A DNA stretch of 21,671 nucleotides from assembly GCA_934370915.1 (NCBI GenBank), contig CAKRNI010000015.1, positions 1-21,671 on the forward strand. The letters are read 5' to 3'. This stretch comes from an uncultured Lachnospiraceae bacterium (GTDB taxonomy: Bacteria; Bacillota; Clostridia; Lachnospirales; Lachnospiraceae). Below the pieces are notes generated by a model that ran no database searches, was not told the origin of the DNA, and saw only the letters and a program-made list of their open reading frames with translations. Below are positions 1 to 7,733 of the stretch, piece by piece. Numbering within the stretch: position 1 is the first letter of the stretch; every line of letters begins with the position of its first letter. Made by a program: the position numbers and the translations under genes.

Positions 1-6
1 AAAACG

Positions 7-51
7 AAAACAGCCACGCCCCTGATAAACACTGGGGCTATGGCTGTTTTT
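7..51. terminator. Hairpin terminator at window edge
   Basis: The arms at 7-22 and 34-50 pair as AAAACAGCCA with TGGCTGTTTT and GCCCC with GGGGC, around an 11-base loop with a small bulge. The plus strand continues in a T-rich run and the minus strand also has T stretches, so it could stop transcripts from either side. It probably ends a gene lying left of the window on the plus strand, or backs up termination of rarA. Confidence 0.6.
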
Positions 52-102
52 GGCTTTATAAAGTGTCAAAGATGGGAGTATAACGCACACTTTCTAAAAT
101 GA

Positions 103-156
103 AAAGAGGGAATTTTACAGATTTAGAATACGAAGCATCTGCACAGTTCCCTCTTT
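103..156 (-). terminator. Probable terminator behind rarA
   Basis: A perfect 10-bp inverted repeat, AAAGAGGGAA at 103-112 and TTCCCTCTTT at 147-156, encloses a second small stem, CAGAT 118-122 with ATCTG 137-141. On the minus strand it is followed by TCATTTTAG, a modest T-rich tail. It lies 87 bases past the rarA stop codon. A further 7-bp repeat (AAAGTGT 60-66, ACACTTT 87-93) sits next to it. Confidence 0.5.
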
Positions 157-242
157 CTTTATTGCCTGCAGCATCTACAGCTTAATTGTCTTACCGCATA
201 TACAGCCCTCAGACAGCTCATCAAATTATTTCACAAAATTCC

Positions 243-1577
243 TTATTCTATCTCCCCGGCTGCTCTCTTTATAAACTCCATGTGCTCCCGGATCTTCTTC
301 TCATATCCGTTCTCCGACGGCTCATAGAACCGCATTCCTTCCATACCATCCGGCAGATACTGCTGGGTGACATAATGGTTCGGGTAATCGTGGGCATATT
401 TATAGCCGAGACCATGGCCGAGTTTTTCAGCACCTTTGTAGTGCTTGTCCTGAAGATGGGCAGGTACCGGCATGGTCCGCGTGTCCGCCACGGTCTTCAT
501 CGCTTTTGCAATCCCCATGTATGCCGCGTTGCTCTTCGGCGCGGTGGCAACATAGGAGGCAGCCTGGGAGAGGATGATCTGGCTTTCCGGCATGCCGATC
601 CGCTCAACGGCCTGGGCGGCGCTGACTGCCACCACAAGGGCATTCGGATCCGCGTTCCCCACGTCCTCCGACGCGCAGATCATGATCCGTCGGGCGATAA
701 ATTTCACATCCTCGCCGGCATACAGCATCCGCGCCAAATAATAGGCCGCTGCATCGGGGTCGGATCCCCGCATGCTCTTGATAAACGCGGAGATCGTATC
801 GTAATGGTTGTCCCCGTCATGATCATAGCGCACCACACGTTTCTGGATACATTCCGCCGCAACATCGATCGTGATGTGGATCTTTCCGTCATCAGATTTA
901 TCCGTCGTCAGGATTCCCAACTCCACTGCGTTCAACGCCGCTCTCGCGTCGCCGTTCGCCACATCCGCCAGAAAATCCGCTGCCTCGTCCGTGATATCGG
1001 CACCGTAGGTTCCCATTCCTTTTTCCGTATCATAAACCGCCCGCATCACAAGTTCCCGGATATCCTGTTTTTCCAGCGGTTTTAACTCAAAGATCCTGGA
1101 TCTTGACAGCAGGGCATTGTTCACCTCAAAGTACGGATTCTCCGTCGTCGCGCCGATCAGGGTGATCGTTCCATCCTCAACAAATGGAAGCAGATAGTCC
1201 TGCTGGGACTTATTGAAGCGATGGATCTCGTCCACGAAGAGGATCGTCTTCTGCCCGTACATGCCGATGGCGTCCTTGGCGTTCTTTACGATCTCTTCCA
1301 TATCTTTTTTCCCGGCTACAGTCGCATTGATCTGCTCGAACCGGGCGCTTGTCGTGTTTGCGATCACCTTCGCCAGAGTCGTCTTTCCCGTTCCCGGCGG
1401 GCCGTAAAAGATCACGGACCCAAGCTTATCCGCCTTGATCGCGCGGTAAAGGAGTTTATCTTTACCGATAATATGTTTCTGTCCGACCACCTCTTCCAGA
1501 GTCGTCGGACGCATTCTGGATGCTAACGGCGACTCCTTTTCCATCGTGTTCGCTCTCATATAATCAAATAAATCCAT
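243..1577 (-). CDS. rarA: Replication-associated recombination ATPase RarA (MgsA)
   Basis: This is a clamp-loader-like AAA+ ATPase of the RarA/MgsA/WRNIP1 family, which acts at stalled replication forks together with single-strand binding protein. From the chosen start it has 444 residues, the usual length. Visible motifs are Walker A GPPGTGKT (59-66), Walker B ILFVDE (112-117), sensor-1 GATTENP (142-148) and the arginine-finger region SRSR (158-161). The C-terminal half carries the family's tetramerisation region. The frame opens upstream at 1649, but the added 24 residues are basic and not family-like. The ATG at 1577 has AGAAAGG eight bases upstream and gives the typical start MDLFDYMR. 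The deacetylase gene lies immediately upstream on the same strand, so the two are probably cotranscribed. Confidence 0.93.
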   Translation of the reverse strand: MDLFDYMRANTMEKESPLASRMRPTTLEEVVGQKHIIGKDKLLYRAIKADKLGSVIFYGPPGTGKTTLAKVIANTTSARFEQINATVAGKKDMEEIVKNAKDAIGMYGQKTILFVDEIHRFNKSQQDYLLPFVEDGTITLIGATTENPYFEVNNALLSRSRIFELKPLEKQDIRELVMRAVYDTEKGMGTYGADITDEAADFLADVANGDARAALNAVELGILTTDKSDDGKIHITIDVAAECIQKRVVRYDHDGDNHYDTISAFIKSMRGSDPDAAAYYLARMLYAGEDVKFIARRIMICASEDVGNADPNALVVAVSAAQAVERIGMPESQIILSQAASYVATAPKSNAAYMGIAKAMKTVADTRTMPVPAHLQDKHYKGAEKLGHGLGYKYAHDYPNHYVTQQYLPDGMEGMRFYEPSENGYEKKIREHMEFIKRAAGEIE

Positions 1578-1669
1578 GGCAGCTGCCTTTCTGCGTTTTG
1601 CAGCGCTCCGTTTCCGCATGAAATACCACCATCTGCGCGCTGCATTCATTCCCGCTCTTTTTGCAGGTC

Positions 1670-2479
1670 TTAATCGACCATCAGTTCGTCTACTGTAACA
1701 AAAGTATACCCTTTCGCTGTCAGGTTGTCAATGATCCGGAACGCCGCTTCCACAGAGGTTTTGAACTCGTCATGCATCAGAATAATGTCCCCGTCCTCCG
1801 TATCCTTCACCACTTTTGCGGTGACTTTCTCCGTATTTTTCAACCGCCAGTCGATGGAATCCACATCCCAGAATACGGGAATCATGTCCACAGCCTCCTC
1901 CAGCTTCACATTCCAGTTCCCATAGGGCGGACGGACATATTCCGGCCAGACTCCGGTAACTGCCTGGATCTTCTCCCGTGTGTCACAAAGTTCTTTTGCT
2001 GCGTCGGAAAGCTTCTCTTTTGTGAGATCTTTATGGGTCAGGCAGTGAACACCGATCAGATGTCCGTCCCTTGCCATCTGCTTTACGAGATCCTCGTTTC
2101 CGTCGATGCATTCGCCCACGAGGAAAAAGGTCGCGCGGATTCCGCGTTCCCTGAGGCCGTCTAAGAGCGGCTTTGTGTATTTGGGATTTGGGCCGTCATC
2201 GAAGGTAAGTGCCGTATACTTTTTTGCGCGGTCCTCCTGCTGCCCGTACAGATCTGATGCTGTCTTTTCCGTTCGTCCGGCTCCGCTGTGATCATGTTCC
2301 GAAACCTCAGTGGTCAGCCCTTCGCCCGGCACAGGGCTTCTTCCCGTATCGACCTGTTTTGCCTCCCACGTATCAAATGTTTCCCCTCTTTCCTTCCACA
2401 TCCGCACCGCACCACCGGCCAGGATCATATCCACGATCAGGATCACACTAAAAATAAAAACTTTCTGTTTGAATTTCAT
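1670..2479 (-). CDS. Membrane-anchored polysaccharide deacetylase
   Basis: A NodB-fold carbohydrate esterase family 4 protein of 269 residues. Residues 7-25 form a single N-terminal membrane segment or uncleaved signal, followed by a polar linker to about residue 88. All five catalytic motifs are visible: TFDDGP (92-97), the metal-binding pair H145/H149 in HCLTH, RPPYG (183-187), WDVDSIDW (204-211) and LMHD (from 234). It is therefore expected to remove N-acetyl groups from peptidoglycan or another glycan outside the membrane. HCLTH in place of the commoner HSxTH keeps both metal histidines. The ATG is preceded by GGAGG with good spacing. Only 20 bp separate its end from the longest rarA frame. 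The exact substrate cannot be told from sequence. Confidence 0.9.
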   Translation of the reverse strand: MKFKQKVFIFSVILIVDMILAGGAVRMWKERGETFDTWEAKQVDTGRSPVPGEGLTTEVSEHDHSGAGRTEKTASDLYGQQEDRAKKYTALTFDDGPNPKYTKPLLDGLRERGIRATFFLVGECIDGNEDLVKQMARDGHLIGVHCLTHKDLTKEKLSDAAKELCDTREKIQAVTGVWPEYVRPPYGNWNVKLEEAVDMIPVFWDVDSIDWRLKNTEKVTAKVVKDTEDGDIILMHDEFKTSVEAAFRIIDNLTAKGYTFVTVDELMVD

Positions 2480-2549
2480 ATGCTCCTCCAGCTACATGTA
2501 TTACCGATACAATATATGCGGCCGTCCCACATTTTACCGCTTAGTTTGC

Positions 2550-2610
2550 TCCCTCCAAAAAGACAAAGCCCCTGAAACAGCTGTATTGGGGATAAGCTGT
2601 TTCAGGGGCT
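2550..2610 (-). terminator. Strong intrinsic terminator without an obvious gene
   Basis: The arms at 2567-2582 and 2595-2610 form a perfect 16-bp stem (AGCCCCTGAAACAGCT and its complement) around a 12-base loop. On the minus strand the stem is followed by TTTGTCTTTTTGG, a good U-rich tail. On the plus strand there is no such tail, so it should stop leftward transcripts before they enter the deacetylase gene. Confidence 0.75.
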
Positions 2611-3051
2611 CTGCCTGCTCAATATGTACCATAATCTTTCCCTTTTCAGGGGAATCCATACCGGAAATATGGATTTTTTCGCCGTGGCGAGACAGCGGGC
2701 CTCCCGGCCTTCCATTTTCCTGACAGGCATCCAATCTGCCAGAAAACCGGTCTCTATCACATCCACCACGATGTGATTCTGCAACGATCCGGCGTCTTCA
2801 TAGCTGCGTGATCCCGTAACTGTTCAGTACTGCTATCGCTGCATGATTTCTATAACAAGGAGTGAAATACATCTGTCTCAAGTGGGTGGACTCGGGATCC
2901 CTGTGAGTGGAACCCGGGTCCGGAAAAGGATGGGTATTTATAACTGAAAGTTTGTTTTCCTTCCTTTTTGTTTGGTGTCTTCATTATATGCCATACAAGA
3001 TGGAATGTCAATAGTTATTTCAAACTTTTTGTTTGCATTAATGTTATTTTA

Positions 3052-3080
3052 TTGACAAACAGTTTGGCATATGCTATTCT
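3052..3080 (+). promoter_or_regulatory. Sigma-70-type promoter of the PAS-HTH regulator gene
   Basis: TTGACA at 3052-3057 and TATTCT at 3075-3080 are separated by exactly 17 bases. The inverted repeat CAAACAGTTTG (3056-3066) overlaps the -35 end and the spacer. A second repeat, CAAAC-N5-GTTTG (3021-3035), lies just upstream. The start point would be near 3087, about 125 bases before the coding region. Confidence 0.75.
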
Positions 3081-3099
3081 GAACTTACATTGAAGCCTG

Positions 3100-3138
3100 C
3101 GGGGGCATTCTTTTATGCCTCCGTTTTGTTATTTTTTT
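3100..3138 (+). terminator. Leader hairpin, possible transcription attenuator
   Basis: CGGGGGCAT (3100-3108) pairs with ATGCCTCCG (3115-3123), giving nine pairs with one G-U around the loop TCTTTT. It is followed by TTTTGTTATTTTTTT. This is a textbook intrinsic terminator shape, but it lies between the promoter and the start codon of the regulator gene. Early termination or controlled readthrough would therefore set its expression. No alternative antiterminator pairing was established by eye. Confidence 0.6.
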
Positions 3139-3211
3139 CACATAGCGTACATTCAGCGAACACCCCGGGGGAGATGTCCGTTTTTGGCGCTTATCTTATG
3201 GGGGTACATTT

Positions 3212-3895
3212 ATGGAAATTTCCCAGTATCTTGACTTTGATTTTCTGATCCGTTTTCTCGAGGGGCTCCAGAAATTTTTAGGCGAAAACAGTGAGATTCT
3301 GATCCACGATTACCGGAAAGGATATGACCATACGATCATCTATGCCTTAAACCCGGCAGTCAGCGGCCGTGCGGTTGGCGGTTCACCGAAGGGCGGAATG
3401 ATCACGCAGCTCGGAAAAGACATCGAGCCGATGAAAGACAGCATCCAGACCTTCTCCAATGGACCGAAAGACCGTTTCTATAAATCTTTCACCACGCTGA
3501 TCCCGGACGAAAGCGGAAAGATCGTTGGCTCTGTCTGTGTGAATCTGGACGTCTCGGATCTCCTGAATGCGCAGCGTGCGCTGGGCGCTTTTGTTCAGTA
3601 CCCGATGACCCATCACGCGCCGACAAATGATATTGATGCTCTTGCCACAAAGAATGTAGATGACATTCTTAAGTACTACATGAAACAGGCAGAGCTTCTG
3701 GTCGGAAAGCCGATGGGACTGATGAATAAGGAAGAAAAGGTCCGCGCCTTAGACTATCTCGACCAGAAGGGTGTCTTCAAAATTTCCAAGACCAGCGTTC
3801 TTCTCTGCGAGACGCTTCAGGTATCAAAATATACGCTCTACAACTACCTTGAGGAAGCACGGAGCGGACGTGGGGATAACGGCAGCGAAGAATAG
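3212..3895 (+). CDS. YheO/DauR-like PAS-HTH transcriptional regulator
   Basis: A 227-residue protein with the two-domain layout of the YheO/DauR family. A YheO-type PAS-like domain covers about residues 5-120 (note IHDYRKGYDHTI and SVCVNLDVSDL). A C-terminal helix-turn-helix covers about 165-215, with KISKTSVLLCETLQVSKYTLYNYL as its recognisable core. DauR controls D-arginine use in Pseudomonas; the ligand here is unknown. The start ATG follows TATGGGGG at suitable spacing. The gene stands alone on the plus strand between two minus-strand blocks, with its own promoter and leader hairpin. CAAAC/GTTTG palindromes at the promoter could be its own operator, which is inference. A threonine/serine dehydratase lies nearby, but nothing in the sequence ties the two together. 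Confidence 0.85.
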   Translation: MEISQYLDFDFLIRFLEGLQKFLGENSEILIHDYRKGYDHTIIYALNPAVSGRAVGGSPKGGMITQLGKDIEPMKDSIQTFSNGPKDRFYKSFTTLIPDESGKIVGSVCVNLDVSDLLNAQRALGAFVQYPMTHHAPTNDIDALATKNVDDILKYYMKQAELLVGKPMGLMNKEEKVRALDYLDQKGVFKISKTSVLLCETLQVSKYTLYNYLEEARSGRGDNGSEE

Positions 3896-3909
3896 CTCGC
3901 TTCTCATAA

Positions 3910-3951
3910 AAACCGGAGTACAGGTATCTTGATATCCCTGTACTCCGGTTT
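3910..3951. terminator. Bidirectional terminator between convergent genes
   Basis: AAACCGGAGTACAGG (3910-3924) pairs perfectly with its complement at 3937-3951, with a 12-base loop. It lies just past the regulator stop codon and faces the end of the minus-strand ATPase gene. T-richness is modest on the plus strand (ACATTTCTC) and on the minus strand comes from the complement of ATAAAA. It probably serves both genes. Confidence 0.7.
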
Positions 3952-4006
3952 ACATTTCTCGCAACTGTTCAGTACCTGCATAACTGCGACCAAAAATACC
4001 ATTCTA

Positions 4007-5605
4007 TTAGAGCTGTTTCTGTACCGACCCGATAACACATTCATGTTTCTTAGTCACTCTGTCATAATTAATTCCAACCAATAGCAGATTTCCCTGATAA
4101 TCTTTTAAAGCACTTCCATAATTCTTTTCTATGATCTGGTCCAGCGCACCGGCTGCGCTTTTATCCCACTTCAGTTCAATCACCACCGCCGGTTTATCCA
4201 GATGCGTCTTGCGCGGAATCATACATATATCAGCAAAACCTTTTCCTGAAGGTAATTCGCGGATCATCGTATAGTATTCCCGTGCAAAATAAAATGCAAG
4301 ATTGACCGTACAGCTGAGCGAATTCTCGTCATTATATCGAAGAATCGACATTTCCTCATGCGCTTTATCAATTCCGGAGGCGACAGCATCCGCATCCATT
4401 GCCCACAATGCCTCTAATAATTTTCTGGATGACTCCACGGAATCTGCAACTCCATGCCAGTTCATTGTACTGATCGCATTTACATACTCCTGTGAAACCT
4501 CTTTGTTTGGTATCGCTGCAGTTTCTCTGATACTGTCATAGGTTAAATATCCAAGATGAACCAGTAATGTCAGAATATCATCTTTTGTCGCAAATGTGGT
4601 CATATCATTGCTGAAGGTTCCAATATTGATTGGTACCGACTCACCTGCAAGCATTCTCACCACTGAATCCTGCAGACCATCCATATCCATTTGGATATAA
4701 ATTTTCAGAGCTTCATATGTTTCTGTCTGATTCCAGTAAGTGCCGAATTTGTGCCGCAGCATAGCTTCTACAACAGACTTGGGACTATACATGGAGTAAA
4801 ACCTATCACCCGCTTGATGATGAGCAATCAGATCATATCCATCATACCATCGTTTTGCCTCATCAAAACTCATTTGATACTTTTTACACAGGTCCAATAC
4901 TTCCTGCTCTGTAAATCCAAAATATTCTGCCAGATCACCAGGATCTGTCATGGAATACTCGGTAAACATATTAAGCGCCGAATGGGATCCATATTTTTTT
5001 ATAGGCAGAATTCCTGTCATATAAGCCAGTGCAACATAATCCTTGTCCTTAAGCCACGCGCGAAGAAAATCCAGATATTTTTTCTGCGCATTCTGATCCT
5101 GCTGATACTCCCGGAAAAGGCAGTCCCACTCATCAATCAGGATCACGAAAGAACGCTTTGTTTTCGCATAGATATCTTTCATCACCTGAATCAGATTATT
5201 TTCATCCCGGAACCGAATATCTTCAAAATGTTCCACAAGATCAAACACCAGGTATTTCTGCAGCATGGCCAGCATATCATCCATGTCGTGGGTCATACTG
5301 AGAAACTCCTGCATATTGACTTTGATGACATCATATTGGTTCAGATGAACATGGTAAGAAGCTGCCCCGCTGATTTTTAGCGACTCAAACAAGCTGGAGG
5401 AATCCTCTCCCCGTTCATAATATGCAGCCAGCATATCTGCTGCCATTGACTTTCCAAAACGCCTTGGCCGACTAACACACAGAAACTTCTGCCGGGTATT
5501 CAGAACCGCATTTGTCTTCTCAATCAGTCCTGTTTTATCCATATAAATTTCCGAGTTTAAACTTTCCTGAAATCCTTTGCTTCCCGGATTCAGATAGCTT
5601 CCCAT
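4007..5605 (-). CDS. AAA-ATPase-like protein with C-terminal PD-(D/E)XK nuclease domain
   Basis: A 532-residue protein of the family annotated as AAA-ATPase-like plus PD-(D/E)XK nuclease (PF09820 with PF08011), common in gut anaerobes and often multicopy. Residues 46-53 read RPRRFGKS (Walker A variant), 153-162 FVILIDEWD (Walker B). The C-terminal domain shows D459 and E477-L-K479 (VVIELKW), the nuclease core. Its biological role is not established; defence or mobile-element roles have been suggested for related proteins. The frame can be extended by six codons to a TTG at 5623, but AGGGAGGA lies correctly before the ATG at 5605, and the extension overlaps that site. AT content is higher than in the neighbouring metabolic genes, compatible with horizontal acquisition. 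Confidence 0.85.
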   Translation of the reverse strand: MGSYLNPGSKGFQESLNSEIYMDKTGLIEKTNAVLNTRQKFLCVSRPRRFGKSMAADMLAAYYERGEDSSSLFESLKISGAASYHVHLNQYDVIKVNMQEFLSMTHDMDDMLAMLQKYLVFDLVEHFEDIRFRDENNLIQVMKDIYAKTKRSFVILIDEWDCLFREYQQDQNAQKKYLDFLRAWLKDKDYVALAYMTGILPIKKYGSHSALNMFTEYSMTDPGDLAEYFGFTEQEVLDLCKKYQMSFDEAKRWYDGYDLIAHHQAGDRFYSMYSPKSVVEAMLRHKFGTYWNQTETYEALKIYIQMDMDGLQDSVVRMLAGESVPINIGTFSNDMTTFATKDDILTLLVHLGYLTYDSIRETAAIPNKEVSQEYVNAISTMNWHGVADSVESSRKLLEALWAMDADAVASGIDKAHEEMSILRYNDENSLSCTVNLAFYFAREYYTMIRELPSGKGFADICMIPRKTHLDKPAVVIELKWDKSAAGALDQIIEKNYGSALKDYQGNLLLVGINYDRVTKKHECVIGSVQKQL

Positions 5606-5643
5606 GTGACTTCCTCCCTGCAAAATATATTAAGGTCACGCTT

Positions 5644-5672
5644 ATTATACCCGATTCTGGTTGAGTTCACAA
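5644..5672 (-). promoter_or_regulatory. Promoter of the AAA-ATPase/nuclease gene
   Basis: On the minus strand TTGTGA (5667-5672) and TATAAT (5644-5649) are 17 bases apart. The predicted start is near 5637, giving a leader of about 30 bases. In that leader GTGAC and GTCAC can pair across the ribosome binding site, a weak stem that might influence translation. Confidence 0.65.
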
Positions 5673-5783
5673 GAACCGTCCGCACTTATGTCTTCTGAAA
5701 CTCTTTCCGGTAGCAGCGTGTCCTGATCATGAACTACCGATGTTCAGCCGAACGGCTGCCAGCCCCTCAGATTCAGTTTTCTG

Positions 5784-6743
5784 TCAGATCGTCACATCCT
5801 CCAGCACCTTCAGCTGATCCAGCCCCGCGCTTCCGCCTGAGATCAGGAAGCAGACCTTCTCATCCTTTTTCACCTTCGCGAGTCCCTGTAAGACAGCACC
5901 GACGGTGATGGCGGAGGACGGCTCACAGAAGATCTTTCCTTCTGTCAGGAGCAGCTTCCATGCTTTTAACAGATACTCATCCTCCACATCAAAGAATCCG
6001 TCCACGTTCGCCGCCACATACGGATAGCACTGATCTCCCGGCATCTGGGACACGAGAGCGTCCGCGATAGACTTCTTCTGTTCAACCTTCACCGGCTTTC
6101 CGGCCGCCAGACTTGCGCTGTATCTCGGAAGCGCTGCCGGCTCTGCCCCGTAGACCGTAACGCTGTTATCCATACCCTTTACCGCCGTTGAGACGCCGCC
6201 GATGAGTCCGCCACCGCTGACCGGAACGATGATCGTATCGATCTCCGGGCACTGTTCCAGAATCTCGATTCCTGCGGTTCCCTGTCCAGCCATAATATCC
6301 TCGTCATTGTATGGCGGAACCATCGTCGCATTTCTCTCTCTGCAGATCCGCTCCGCAACGTCAAACCGCTCGGATGTCTCACACTGAACGACCTCCGCTC
6401 CCAGCTCTTTGATCGCATTTACTTTAATATCCGGTGCCGTATACGGCATTACGATCGTCGCCTTTGCGCCAAGCTTCTTTGCGGTGTAGGCCACTGCCTT
6501 TCCATGGTTTCCGGAAGATGCCGCGACGATCCCGCAGCTTAACTGCTCCGGTGTCAACATCCTGATCTTGTTAACCGCGCCGCGAAGCTTGAACGCGCCG
6601 GTGATCTGCATGCACTCTGCCTTCAGATACACCTGACAGCCAAGGTACTCATCCAGCTTTTCCAGACGGATGAGCGGTGTTCTCGTCGTGTACGGGGCGA
6701 TCCTGTTTTTCGCTTCAAAAATCTTTTCCAAGGTAAGAGACAT
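5784..6743 (-). CDS. Threonine ammonia-lyase / serine-threonine dehydratase, short PLP form
   Basis: A fold-type II PLP enzyme of 319 residues that should deaminate L-threonine to 2-oxobutanoate (and probably L-serine to pyruvate). Visible features are the Schiff-base lysine K52 in GAFKLRGA, the cofactor loop SSGNHG (76-81) and the phosphate-binding glycine loop SGGGLIGG (176-183). It stops after the catalytic domain and lacks the C-terminal ACT regulatory domain of biosynthetic IlvA, so it resembles the catabolic TdcB form. Serine racemase and related lyases share this fold and cannot be excluded. The frame opens at 6854, but the extension reads through a terminator and a promoter. The ATG at 6743 has GAGGAGG seven bases upstream. 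Confidence 0.88.
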   Translation of the reverse strand: MSLTLEKIFEAKNRIAPYTTRTPLIRLEKLDEYLGCQVYLKAECMQITGAFKLRGAVNKIRMLTPEQLSCGIVAASSGNHGKAVAYTAKKLGAKATIVMPYTAPDIKVNAIKELGAEVVQCETSERFDVAERICRERNATMVPPYNDEDIMAGQGTAGIEILEQCPEIDTIIVPVSGGGLIGGVSTAVKGMDNSVTVYGAEPAALPRYSASLAAGKPVKVEQKKSIADALVSQMPGDQCYPYVAANVDGFFDVEDEYLLKAWKLLLTEGKIFCEPSSAITVGAVLQGLAKVKKDEKVCFLISGGSAGLDQLKVLEDVTI

Positions 6744-6773
6744 ATGTTTTTCCTCCTCTGCGTTGATGCTTTG

Positions 6774-6802
6774 ATTGTACCACCCGAAACCCCAGATGTA
6801 AA
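6774..6802 (-). promoter_or_regulatory. Promoter of the threonine/serine dehydratase gene
   Basis: TTTACA (6797-6802) and TACAAT (6774-6779) are 17 bases apart on the minus strand, with TGG before the -10 hexamer. The -35 hexamer lies in the T-rich tail of the preceding terminator, so the end of one unit and the start of the next are packed together. The leader is about 25 bases. Confidence 0.65.
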
Positions 6803-6832
6803 ACAAAAGAGGAGCCAGATTTCTCTGGCTCC
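6796..6832 (-). terminator. Intrinsic terminator of the Rpn-type nuclease gene
   Basis: GGAGCCAGA (6811-6819) and TCTGGCTCC (6824-6832) form a perfect 9-bp stem with a four-base loop. The minus strand continues as TCTTTTGTTTTAC. It lies about 80 bases past the stop codon at 6912. Confidence 0.8.
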
Positions 6833-6911
6833 CAATAAGGGGGTGTTTAAACATATGATCAACTCTTTACGATCAACCAATCATCTTTATCCCCACACCA
6901 TCTTTCTTTTC

Positions 6912-7733
6912 CTACTTAACCCACTTTTCAACCTTTTCCACTTGGAATCCAACAGCATGGGCTATCTGCTCCAACGGCAATCCTAATTTTCGAAGATTTA
7001 TTGCCGTCAATTCAGCCTGCGTTTCACGTCCCTTCTCTCGTCCTTCCTCATAACACTCTTTTTCCACCTCATCCATTGTCCGGTACATCTCGTTCACTCC
7101 CTTCGAATTTTCCTTGAGATACCTTGTTCTTTCTGCCAGCAACCCGTAATGCATGTCATCTGCATCTGCGCAGTTGAAATCATGCATCAGCTTTCCAATG
7201 GCGGAATCGTCACGGTACTCTCCGTTCACATATAGGATATGTGCCCCATCACCAAACGATTGGTTTAATGTCTGATTCATATTCTGGATCATATACACCG
7301 CCTTTCCCGCCTGATAATAATCCTTTTCTGTGATAAAAATCACATATGTATCTGGTAGTTCCCTGTAATCATGATTTTCATCCAGGTTTTCCACATCCAT
7401 CATACTGGAATGGTATCTGGCACGGTGCGGATCAGCCCCATAAATGGAACGCTGTACCTCGATATCATACTTTCTTCCCATGCTGTCAGTCGCATACGCA
7501 TCCAGACATACGGACCTTGCCCCTGTCACGCGCTTCATATCAGCCTGAATTTCACATTTTAATAATACCAGATCCTGTTTTCCAGTGATGATCCTCAGCA
7601 CAAGCTCTGCCAATGGAAGGTTATCCTTGAACAGACCGCGCATAAATATATCATCGATCGGCCGAAATCTGCGCAGACGTTCACGATCTTCCTCATGACG
7701 TTTTTCCTGTCTTCTGATATTGGTTTCTTTTAT
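6912..7733 (-). CDS. Rpn-type PD-(D/E)XK nuclease/transposase family protein, apparent ATA start
   Basis: Member of the Rpn/PDDEXK_2 family (recombination-promoting nuclease or putative transposase). The core reads YDIEVQRS, matching the family's D-x-E-x-Q active-site strand, followed by the RARYHSSMMD region and a charged C-terminal tail (EGREKGRETQ) with a final helical motif. The first ATG is at 7643, but it lies inside the conserved RPIDDIFMRGLFKDN segment and has no ribosome binding site. The frame stays open for 30 more family-like codons (KETNIRRQEKRHEEDRER, then LRRFRPIDDIF). The only start-like position is an ATA at 7731-7733, with GGAGG seven bases upstream (7741-7745). Full length is then 273 residues. 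Either ATA is used, or an ATG has mutated and the gene is silenced or poorly translated. Confidence 0.75.
   Translation of the reverse strand: MKETNIRRQEKRHEEDRERLRRFRPIDDIFMRGLFKDNLPLAELVLRIITGKQDLVLLKCEIQADMKRVTGARSVCLDAYATDSMGRKYDIEVQRSIYGADPHRARYHSSMMDVENLDENHDYRELPDTYVIFITEKDYYQAGKAVYMIQNMNQTLNQSFGDGAHILYVNGEYRDDSAIGKLMHDFNCADADDMHYGLLAERTRYLKENSKGVNEMYRTMDEVEKECYEEGREKGRETQAELTAINLRKLGLPLEQIAHAVGFQVEKVEKWVK

Larger units (their letters stand above)
2480..3211. other. Gene-poor stretch between the deacetylase and regulator genes
   Basis: No convincing complete gene was found in these 732 bases. They hold a strong minus-strand terminator at 2550-2610 with no evident gene in front of it, and two short overlapping minus-strand open frames between about 2530 and 2790 that may be a decayed coding remnant. 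There is an imperfect 9-bp hairpin at 2888-2921, an AT-rich segment with repeated CTTTTTGTTTG (2964-2974 and 3025-3035), the promoter of the regulator gene and its leader hairpin. No clear promoter for the deacetylase gene was found. Confidence 0.6.

Noticed and set aside
186..1085. 299-codon plus-strand open frame
   Set aside because: It lies antisense inside rarA, whose protein is complete and has all AAA+ motifs. The translation is rich in Arg, His and Ile with no domain, typical of an antisense shadow.
2534..2784. Two short minus-strand open frames (66 and 60 codons)
   Set aside because: Neither has a convincing start signal and both run into the terminator stem. They are reported only as a possible gene remnant.
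4691..5380. 229-codon plus-strand open frame
   Set aside because: Antisense to the AAA-ATPase/nuclease gene, with no ribosome binding site and no recognisable domain.
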